This document shows, one piece after another, positions 1-6,276 of a DNA stretch of 10,395 nucleotides. The stretch is from Anaerolineales bacterium. Its GTDB lineage: Bacteria > Chloroflexota > Anaerolineae > Promineifilales > Promineifilaceae. Made by a program: the position numbers and the translations under genes. The notes below the pieces were generated by a model. That model was not told where the DNA came from and did not search any database. It was given only the letters and a program-made list of their open reading frames with translations. Numbering within the stretch: position 1 is the stretch's first letter; every line of letters starts with the position of its first letter. Location of the stretch: NCBI GenBank assembly GCA_020432595.1, contig JAGQGA010000020.1:12188-22582 (forward strand), read 5' to 3'.

Positions 1-765
1 TCAGCCAACCAGGTTGAGGGCAACACCATTGGGCTCGATGCGGCCGGAACGGCCGCTGTGGCCAATTATGATGGTGTCACCCTGATCCTGGGAGCAAGCG
101 GCAACATCATTGGCGGCCCAACGACCCCAGCAGGGAATGTGATTAGCGGCAATACCAACACAGGCATCTTCATGCAGGGGCAAGGCACTAGCGGCAACCT
201 TATCCAGGGGAATCGTATTGGCACAAACGGCAGTGGTGCCGCTGCTTTCCCCAACGGCTCACATGGCCTGCTGCTCACCAGCAATGCCGAGAGCAATCAG
301 GTAGGTCCCGGCAACAAGATTATGTACAACGGTGGCAACGGCATTGCTATTGACGGTAATCAGACCGTGGGCAACACCATCACCCAAAACAGCATCTACA
401 GTAATGTGGCAGCAGAACTCAAGTTTCTTAATCCCAACACCCCCACCCCTATCCAATCTACGCCGCAAATTGATTATCTCTCGGCTAGTCAAACAATTTC
501 GGCGACGCTCTGTGCTAACTGCACTATCGAGGTGTTTGGCAATACGAACAGCGAACCAGCTGGTGAAGCTTTCCTTCGCCAATGTTTGACGGATGGTAGT
601 GGCGTTTTAAACTGCCAGGACGCTGCATTTGCCGCCTGGCCTTATTTGGCCATTACCGTCACGGATGCAGGCGCAGCGGGCACAACGTCCGAATTTTATG
701 CGGTTGGAGGAGGTGTGGAAGAGAGCTGCAATCTCTGTGTGTATCTGCCTTTCGTCATTAAGTAA
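1..765 (+). CDS. C-terminal part of a secreted parallel beta-helix repeat protein (5' end outside window)
   Basis: The frame is open from base 1 with no start codon that fits, so this is the last 254 residues of a longer protein. An internal GTG at 58 lies mid-repeat and is not a credible start. Visible residues 1 to about 130 carry beta-helix (PbH1) repeats with the pattern G-N-x-I-G-[LT]-[DN] followed by a Gly/Asn-rich coil and an N-x-I-x-G-G or N-x-I-S-G-N turn. Residues from about 155 to 240 look like the small beta-sandwich that often closes such proteins (I-E-V-F, G-E-A-F, T-V-T-D-A-G and T-S-E-F motifs). Six cysteines sit in the last 85 residues, in the motifs CANC, a Cys pair about ten residues apart, and CNLC. 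The protein ends C-V-Y-L-P-F-V-I-K, much like the tail of the next gene. It is probably secreted and structural or adhesive. No catalytic motif was seen, and its substrate or partner is unknown. It is a repeat-level paralogue of the following gene. Confidence 0.85.
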   Translation, partial: SANQVEGNTIGLDAAGTAAVANYDGVTLILGASGNIIGGPTTPAGNVISGNTNTGIFMQGQGTSGNLIQGNRIGTNGSGAAAFPNGSHGLLLTSNAESNQVGPGNKIMYNGGNGIAIDGNQTVGNTITQNSIYSNVAAELKFLNPNTPTPIQSTPQIDYLSASQTISATLCANCTIEVFGNTNSEPAGEAFLRQCLTDGSGVLNCQDAAFAAWPYLAITVTDAGAAGTTSEFYAVGGGVEESCNLCVYLPFVIK

Positions 766-905
766 GTAGAATTGCCGGGGTCAACATGGTTTGCTGCTAA
801 TAATGGGCGGCGTCAAAAACTCAATCCCCTATAAAGTTAAGGGTGCAGTATGTAAACAACACTTGCATCACTTACCTGTACAGACAGAACCGTTTGGAGG
901 GAATT
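766..905 (+). other. Intergenic leader between the two beta-helix genes
   Basis: This 140-base gap holds no credible gene. An in-frame GTG at 843 could extend the next protein by 21 residues, but those residues are not signal-peptide-like and have no ribosome binding site before them. A TATAAA at 830-835 has no convincing -35 partner at the right distance. An 8-base palindrome, CTGTACAG, lies at 876-883, just upstream of the Shine-Dalgarno sequence. I see no clear terminator for the upstream gene, so co-transcription of the two genes is possible but unproven. Confidence 0.5.
896..900 (+). promoter_or_regulatory. Ribosome binding site that fixes the start of the giant beta-helix/peptidase gene
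   Basis: GGAGG lies five bases before the ATG at 906 (the run is GGAGGG with the next base). This strong Shine-Dalgarno sequence, together with a textbook signal peptide directly after the ATG, selects 906 over the upstream in-frame GTG at 843. Confidence 0.85.
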
Positions 906-3900
906 ATGAAAGGTTTTCAGGGGAAAAAGCTGCTGGTAATCGGACCAAAAATGGTACTGTTGCTGTTGGTTACGGCCGTATTCACCACCCACCTGGCACT
1001 CAGCAACAGCTTTTCGGCGCTCGAAACGCCGTTGGCTGTGAATGCGATGTTGGCCGTCACTAGTGCGGCGGACAGCGGTCCCGGCACCCTGCGACAGGCG
1101 ATGCTGGACATGGTTGCGGGGGATGTGATTGAATTTGATACGGCCGTATTTCCTCCCGCTGCTCCGGTTACCATTACCCTGCAAACGGAACTGCCAACCA
1201 TTTCTCTGGACAATATCACTATCGATGCCAGTGAGGCTGGCGTTATTCTCGATGGTAGCCAAATTGGGCTGGCCAACAGTATCGGTCTTAACGTGGCTGG
1301 CAGCGATGGCGTCATCATTCGTGGATTGCAAATCGTCAACTTTGCTTTTTCCGGGATTCGCCTGGCTCAAGGCACCAGCAACACCATCATTGGCGGTGAT
1401 AGACTCATGGGTAATGGCCCGATAGGGCAAGGGAATTTAATTAGTCAAAATTATTACGGGATTGCGCTGGAAACCAGCGGCACGACAAACAATTTGGTGG
1501 TGGGCAACCTGTTTGGTACGGATATAAGCGGGACGCTGGCTCGGGGCAATACGATGGATGGCGTGGTCATTTCTGCGGGAGCTAGCCAAAACAGGATTGA
1601 GAACAACCTCATTAGTGGTAATGGCCTTACAGGGATCGTTATCCGTGATGCACTGACGGCGAATAATGTGGTGGTGGGGAATTTAATTGGCACTGACATC
1701 ACCGGTTCGACTGCGTTGCCCAACGGGCAACATGGGGTCCACATTTTAAGCGCGCCCAACAATATCATCGGTGGAGCAACGGCCGTTCAGCAAAATATTA
1801 TCAGTGGCAATGCCATTTACGGCGTGCAGGTCAATGGCAACGGCGCAATCGGTAACCATGTCTTAGGCAATCTGATCGGGTTAGACCGCCTGGGTGGAAC
1901 CGCCCTTGCCAACGAAATTTCTGGTATTAATCTGGGCAGCGGGGCTACCAGCACCCTGATAGGCGGCAGCAGTTCAGCCGAAGCTAACATCATCAGCGGC
2001 AACGGACAGGGCGGCATCGAGATCGTTATTGCCGATAGCAACGATATTCAGGGCAACCTGATTGGGCTGGATGCCACCGGTTTGCTACCTGTAGGCAACG
2101 GTGAGTTTGGGGTAACCGTTACAGCCAATGCCAGCAGCAATGTACTGCAAGCCAACGTCATTAGCGGCAACGGCGGCCATGGCCTTATCATTGCTGGCAG
2201 CAGCACCTCTAACAATGAAGTCCTTGGCAACATCATCGGACTGGATCCGTCGCAAACAACGGCCGTGGCCAACAATGGCGCGGGCATTCTCATCAATTTA
2301 CAAGCGGCCAACAACCAGATTGGCGGTTACGGTCCGGGAGAACCCAACACTATTGGCGGCAACAAAGATCAGGGTATCTGGCTAGCAAGCTCGGGTACCA
2401 GCGGGCAGCAGCTTATAGGCAACAAAATCGGTCTGGGCAGCGCCGGAACCGCAGCCTTCCCCAACGGTGTGGGCCTGGTAATTGAGGCACGGGCATCAAA
2501 CAATATAGCTATAAACAACGAAATCGCCTTCAACTACAATGGCGGCGTCATCATCGGCGACAGCGCCACCCTAAGCCAAACCAGCGGCAATCTACTTCAG
2601 AATAATGCGATACATCATAATGCGGGAACGGCTGTAAAAACAGTGTTGGGCAACCCCCTCTTGGGCAACGACATTGCCAACAACCAGTATAATGCCGTTC
2701 AAGTCACTGGCGGCGAACTTACCCAGGATACTGTCTGGGCTCCCCAAGGTGACCTGACTACATATCTTATCGCCAGCGGCGTTAGCGACGCCTATGATTA
2801 TAACCTCACCATTCCTGCTGCCCGTCAGCTCACGATCGAAGCGGGCGTCACCGTGCAGTTTGATCGCAACCTGGGCGCACAAATAAGCGGAATCCTCACC
2901 GTGAACGGCAGCGAGACGGCGCCAGTGCAGTTTGCCAGCAGCCAGCGGTTTACCAATCCTCAACCGGGTGATTGGATTGGCTTAAACTTTGCCCCGGGCA
3001 GCCAGGGCAACCTCAATTACGCCTCGATTGAATTTGCCCAAAATGGTATTCAGCAATCGGGAGGCACCATTAACCTGAGTAACAGCATGGTAGTCGCCAG
3101 CGGCAACAACGGTATTCTGTTCCAGGGCGGTAGCCTCACCCTGACCAACAATGCTATCGCTGGAAACCGGGGGCTGGGTCTCAACAACCAGAGCGGGCAA
3201 TTGATCAATGCCAGCCAAACTTGGTGGGGTAGCGCTGATGGTCCCGGCAACAGTGGTGGGGCTGGCGACAGCTACAGTGGTAATGTCAGCGGCCAGAATT
3301 GGCTCACCAACCCTGGCTTGAAAAATAGTTGGCAAAATGCGCCTGTTCTGAATCCGGGTACACACCAATTTACCATCAACGACGAGCAAGACGTTCATTG
3401 GTTCCGCATTCCGGTGGGGGGCAACAATGCCACGATCACCACCACCTTGAACAATTTACCCGGTGATTACGACATGTTCATTTTTACGGGCCTGGAAAAA
3501 GAAGCGACAGCGCCAAATGACATTGCCAACGCGCAGGGCATTGCCAATGCCCAAGGGATCGCCAATGCTCAGGGGATTGCCAACGCCCAAGGAATCGCTA
3601 ATGCTCAAGGAATTGGGGATGACAACAGCTGTTCGACCATGTATCTGGGGCAGCTAGTGGATGTAGGCAACGCCAATACCGGTAATTTATTGCAGTCCAG
3701 CTGTCTGACAGGTGCCCAGTCGGAGCAGATTCAGACCGAGACTTGGGATCAGAGTGGCTGGTATTATCTTCTGGTGGCGGGTCATAACGGGGCACACTAC
3801 GCCAACGGCTATTCGCTCAATGTGGATGTGCTGGCCAACCAGGTTGCCCTACCCGATTTTGCACCGATCAATTTCCCCTCGCTCACGACCACGTTCCCAG

Positions 3901-5981
3901 GGGTAAAAACGCTCATTCTGACCCACGAGGCACGATTGTCTGATCGGTATCCGCTAACGACAACGGATCTGATAACGGCCGTTCAAACCTTTGCCAATCA
4001 TCCCACTGTTGCCGGCCAGATTGTTGACTTCGGCAACTTACCGGCACCATACTCGGCGGACGCCTTTTCGGATGTATACGCCGCGTGGGATGCTCACGCG
4101 GATGATCCACTCTATGCCAATCTGGTAGCCATTTCAGTCAAGCAGTTCTTGGCAACCATCAAAAATGCCTACCCCGATTTGGCCTACATCGTCATCGTCG
4201 GTGGGGATGAAATTGTGCCGTTTCGGCGAGTGCCAGACGAGGTGCCGGTAGCCAATGAAAACACCTACCAGGAAGGTCTGCTGGAGACAGCACCGCTGGG
4301 CGCGGCGCTAACACAAAGTTATTTCCTGAGCGATGCGTATTACAGTGGCTTCGCTCCCATCCCCTGGCGTGGGCGTGAGCTGGTTTTGCCAGAATATGAA
4401 CTGGGTCGCCTGGTGGAAACGCCAGAAGAGATGATGGCAGCCATTGACACCTTCCTGCAAACGCCAGTCATTAGCGTAACAACCGGTCTAGTAACAGGCT
4501 ACGACTTTCTGACCGATCACGGGCAAGCCTTGCAGAGCGAACTGGAAAACAAAGGGTTGGCCGTCTCCACCCTGATTGCAGATTTCTGGCAGGCAGATGC
4601 ACTGCAAGCTACCTGGCTGGATCAGCCGCACGGCGTGCAGTCTATCAACGCCCATTTTAGCCACAGTCGGGTGATTCCCGCCGAGATAGCTGGAGGGGTG
4701 ATAACCCCGGCGGATGTCGCCGCCAGTACAGAATTGGCCAGTTCGCTCATCTTTTCCGTTGGCTGCCATTCTGGGTTGTCAGTGGCCGACGGGCAGGCGG
4801 GGCCGGGGCAGAACCTTGATTTCGCCCAAGTGCTGCTGGGTCAAGGTGCAACCTATGTGGCCAATACCGGGTACGCTTACGGTGATGGCGATGCGATCGG
4901 CTACTCAGAAAAGCTGATGGATTATTTTGCCCAGCATTTGGAAACCGGAGGGACGGTGGGCCGGGCCTTGCAGCTGGCGAAGTTGGATTACCTGAATAAT
5001 ATGGGGATCCATGCCCTGACAATTTATGATGAAAAGGTATTGAATGTGGCTACGCTTTATGGTTTGCCTATGTTGCAGCTGAGCTTTCCTGCAGAAACGG
5101 CCGTATCTACACCCACCTCCTTCTTTCAAACACCCCCCTTTGGTTGGCGAACAACCGGCACCTGTACCGCTGATGCGTTGTGTGCGGAAACCGTCACGGT
5201 AACCCCCAGTTTCGGGTTGGAGATTGTGAATGGAACGGCTGTAAACGGCCAATACTTTACGGTAGAGGGTCAAACACAAACAATTGCTGGCTACCCCATT
5301 CAGCCGCTCACCAGTCAGGATATTTCCCAACCAGACACAATTGCCCGCGGTATCCTGTTTGAAGGCGGCGTGTATGAGACTGTGCCCTCCTTTAACCCCG
5401 TTGTGACCCGGGTCATTACCGACGACTCGCGCATCGACCTATGGCAGCAGGAACCGGAGTTTGCCGTCTTTAATAGCTGGACCCCTTCCACCTGGAGCCT
5501 GATTAATTCGGTGCGCAAAGCAGAAGGCATTCAGCAACAGTTAGTAACCATTCCCGCCCAATACAAGGCGACAACAGGCAGCCTGGGCACAGCGCGTAAA
5601 ATGACAGAGTTGACCTATACGATTTATTACTCTGTCACCAATGATTATGTCCCCCCAAGTATTTGGGCAGTAGACCAATTGGCTGATTCCCCCGACACAA
5701 TTGCTCTGGCGGTAGAGGTCACAGACTTTTCGGCGAACATTATGCGCGTGGTGGCCACCTATACCGTCGGCGATGGCCTCTGGCATTCTGTTGATCTGGT
5801 GCCAGAGCAACAGAATATGTGGCGAACTCCAGCAAATACCAGCCTACCCCGTAGCGATAAGCTGGAATTCTTCATTCAAGCTGTAGATTCCAGCGGCAAT
5901 GTAGCTATTCATGATAACAAAGGCCGATATTTTGGTTTGGGTATATTTGAAATATTTCTCCCCATTGTGCTGGATCAATAG
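906..5981 (+). CDS. Giant secreted beta-helix protein with a gingipain-type (C25) cysteine peptidase domain
   Basis: The protein has 1691 residues. Residues 1-38 form a signal peptide (basic start with Lys2, Lys7, Lys8 and Lys15, hydrophobic core 16-32). Residues 51-66 match the CSLREAI-like opening (T-S-A-A-D-S-G-P-G-T-L-R-Q-A). Residues from about 85 to 800 are right-handed beta-helix repeats. Residues 818-978 resemble a pre-peptidase C-terminal beta-sandwich, interrupted by five IANAQG hexapeptides. Residues from about 998 to 1385 resemble peptidase family C25 (clan CD, caspase fold): Y-I-V-I-V-G-G-D-E near 1093, E-L-G-R-L-V-E-T near 1166, a His candidate at 1250 or 1253 in N-A-H-F-S-H, and Cys1287 in S-V-G-C-H-S-G. 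The His1253-Cys1287 distance is close to the gingipain RgpB His211-Cys244 pair. Residues 1400-1691 are beta-sandwich domains ending I-F-L-P-I-V-L-D-Q. I see no Bacteroidota type IX sorting domain and no sortase motif. The likely role is a cell-surface or released protease or adhesin. Cleavage preference and activity are unknown. The family call is by motif reading only. Confidence 0.82.
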   Translation: MKGFQGKKLLVIGPKMVLLLLVTAVFTTHLALSNSFSALETPLAVNAMLAVTSAADSGPGTLRQAMLDMVAGDVIEFDTAVFPPAAPVTITLQTELPTISLDNITIDASEAGVILDGSQIGLANSIGLNVAGSDGVIIRGLQIVNFAFSGIRLAQGTSNTIIGGDRLMGNGPIGQGNLISQNYYGIALETSGTTNNLVVGNLFGTDISGTLARGNTMDGVVISAGASQNRIENNLISGNGLTGIVIRDALTANNVVVGNLIGTDITGSTALPNGQHGVHILSAPNNIIGGATAVQQNIISGNAIYGVQVNGNGAIGNHVLGNLIGLDRLGGTALANEISGINLGSGATSTLIGGSSSAEANIISGNGQGGIEIVIADSNDIQGNLIGLDATGLLPVGNGEFGVTVTANASSNVLQANVISGNGGHGLIIAGSSTSNNEVLGNIIGLDPSQTTAVANNGAGILINLQAANNQIGGYGPGEPNTIGGNKDQGIWLASSGTSGQQLIGNKIGLGSAGTAAFPNGVGLVIEARASNNIAINNEIAFNYNGGVIIGDSATLSQTSGNLLQNNAIHHNAGTAVKTVLGNPLLGNDIANNQYNAVQVTGGELTQDTVWAPQGDLTTYLIASGVSDAYDYNLTIPAARQLTIEAGVTVQFDRNLGAQISGILTVNGSETAPVQFASSQRFTNPQPGDWIGLNFAPGSQGNLNYASIEFAQNGIQQSGGTINLSNSMVVASGNNGILFQGGSLTLTNNAIAGNRGLGLNNQSGQLINASQTWWGSADGPGNSGGAGDSYSGNVSGQNWLTNPGLKNSWQNAPVLNPGTHQFTINDEQDVHWFRIPVGGNNATITTTLNNLPGDYDMFIFTGLEKEATAPNDIANAQGIANAQGIANAQGIANAQGIANAQGIGDDNSCSTMYLGQLVDVGNANTGNLLQSSCLTGAQSEQIQTETWDQSGWYYLLVAGHNGAHYANGYSLNVDVLANQVALPDFAPINFPSLTTTFPGVKTLILTHEARLSDRYPLTTTDLITAVQTFANHPTVAGQIVDFGNLPAPYSADAFSDVYAAWDAHADDPLYANLVAISVKQFLATIKNAYPDLAYIVIVGGDEIVPFRRVPDEVPVANENTYQEGLLETAPLGAALTQSYFLSDAYYSGFAPIPWRGRELVLPEYELGRLVETPEEMMAAIDTFLQTPVISVTTGLVTGYDFLTDHGQALQSELENKGLAVSTLIADFWQADALQATWLDQPHGVQSINAHFSHSRVIPAEIAGGVITPADVAASTELASSLIFSVGCHSGLSVADGQAGPGQNLDFAQVLLGQGATYVANTGYAYGDGDAIGYSEKLMDYFAQHLETGGTVGRALQLAKLDYLNNMGIHALTIYDEKVLNVATLYGLPMLQLSFPAETAVSTPTSFFQTPPFGWRTTGTCTADALCAETVTVTPSFGLEIVNGTAVNGQYFTVEGQTQTIAGYPIQPLTSQDISQPDTIARGILFEGGVYETVPSFNPVVTRVITDDSRIDLWQQEPEFAVFNSWTPSTWSLINSVRKAEGIQQQLVTIPAQYKATTGSLGTARKMTELTYTIYYSVTNDYVPPSIWAVDQLADSPDTIALAVEVTDFSANIMRVVATYTVGDGLWHSVDLVPEQQNMWRTPANTSLPRSDKLEFFIQAVDSSGNVAIHDNKGRYFGLGIFEIFLPIVLDQ
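1500..2480 (+). repeat. Beta-helix super-repeats within the giant protein
   Basis: Six copies of a G-N-x-[IF]-G-[TL]-[DG] motif start at 1500, 1674, 1863, 2049, 2223 and 2415. The spacing is 58, 63, 62, 58 and 64 residues. Between them lie N-x-I-[IS]-G-[GN] turns, so each unit is probably two to three coils of a right-handed parallel beta-helix. The copies differ in sequence, so they look like old internal duplications rather than a recent tandem expansion. The same motif occurs twice in the partial gene at 1..765. Confidence 0.8.
3522..3611 (+). repeat. Five 18-base tandem repeats encoding IANAQG hexapeptides
   Basis: Five units begin at 3522, 3540, 3558, 3576 and 3594. Each encodes Ile-Ala-Asn-Ala-Gln-Gly with no amino acid change, corresponding to protein residues 873-902. 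The DNA differs only at third codon positions, and all six codons of the unit vary somewhere (for example GCG, GCC and GCT for the second Ala). The array interrupts the pre-peptidase-like domain between D-Y-D-M-F-I-F and a cysteine-containing segment, flanked by acidic residues (P-N-D before, G-D-D after). Its function is unknown. Confidence 0.93.
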
Positions 5982-6003
5982 TTTAGCAAGAATAGCTCAT
6001 TGT

Positions 6004-6034
6004 ACTAACATGCCCTCAATGTAATTATGTTAGT
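6004..6034 (+). terminator. Weak hairpin after the peptidase gene (possible terminator)
   Basis: ACTAACAT at 6004-6011 and ATGTTAGT at 6027-6034 are perfect 8-base inverted arms around a 15-base loop, starting 22 bases after the stop codon. The stem is AT-rich and no T-tract follows, so it is at best a weak or factor-assisted transcription end. Confidence 0.3.
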
Positions 6035-6184
6035 CAAAGCAGAGGTTGCTAGACAATGACTACAGGTGCTGGTAATGGATAACCTGGTGCACTGTGCGAC
6101 CGGACGAGATGGCACGGTATGGTTGTGACCAAAACAGTTATCTCTGTGCCCGCTCATCCGACTTAGGTTAACGGCAATTTTGGC

Positions 6185-6242
6185 CAGGTAGGCAATAGAC
6201 AGAACCTTTCATCTGTCTCCAATCTTGGCCTGCCTGTACCTG
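6185..6242. terminator. Long bulged hairpin between convergent genes (possible bidirectional terminator)
   Basis: The outer stem pairs CAGGT (6185-6189) with ACCTG (6238-6242) and AGGCA (6190-6194) with TGCCT (6231-6235), with a 2-base bulge at 6236-6237. The inner stem pairs AGACAGA (6197-6203) with TCTGTCT (6212-6218) around an 8-base loop. It lies about 35 bases beyond the galactanase stop on the minus strand. Neither side has a T-tract, so intrinsic termination is doubtful. A structured 3' end or a protein-binding site is an alternative. Confidence 0.4.
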
Positions 6243-6276
6243 AGACCCATAGCCCGCCAAATTTTGTGTGCCCGTG

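Larger units (their letters stand above)
5982..6276. other. Gap between convergent genes, no credible coding sequence
   Basis: The 295 bases between the stop of the peptidase gene and the stop of the galactanase gene hold only very short reading frames. Two inverted repeats are present, at 6004-6034 and 6185-6242, and are listed separately. No promoter, tRNA or mobile element remnant was recognised. Confidence 0.6.

Noticed and set aside
830..835. TATAAA as a -10 promoter element
   Set aside because: No acceptable -35 sequence lies 16 to 18 bases upstream; the nearest TTGCTG at 791 is too far away.
876..883. CTGTACAG palindrome as an operator
   Set aside because: A single 8-base palindrome with no second copy, no recognised regulator and no promoter nearby is not enough to call a site.
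843..905. GTG start at 843 for the giant protein
   Set aside because: The ATG at 906 has a GGAGG at ideal distance and begins a classic signal peptide; the 21 added residues would bury the signal.
837..1430. Open frame of 197 codons on the minus strand opposite the signal peptide and first helix repeats
   Set aside because: It is antisense to a clear signal peptide and repeat domain; its sequence is low in hydrophobic structure and resembles no family.
1500..2480. Beta-helix region as a DNA tandem repeat or recombination cassette
   Set aside because: Units differ in length and sequence; only the structural motif recurs, which is usual for beta-helix proteins.
3522..3611. The 18-base repeats as a CRISPR-like or mobile repeat array
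   Set aside because: The units are contiguous, have no spacers, stay in frame and vary only at synonymous positions, so they are a protein repeat.
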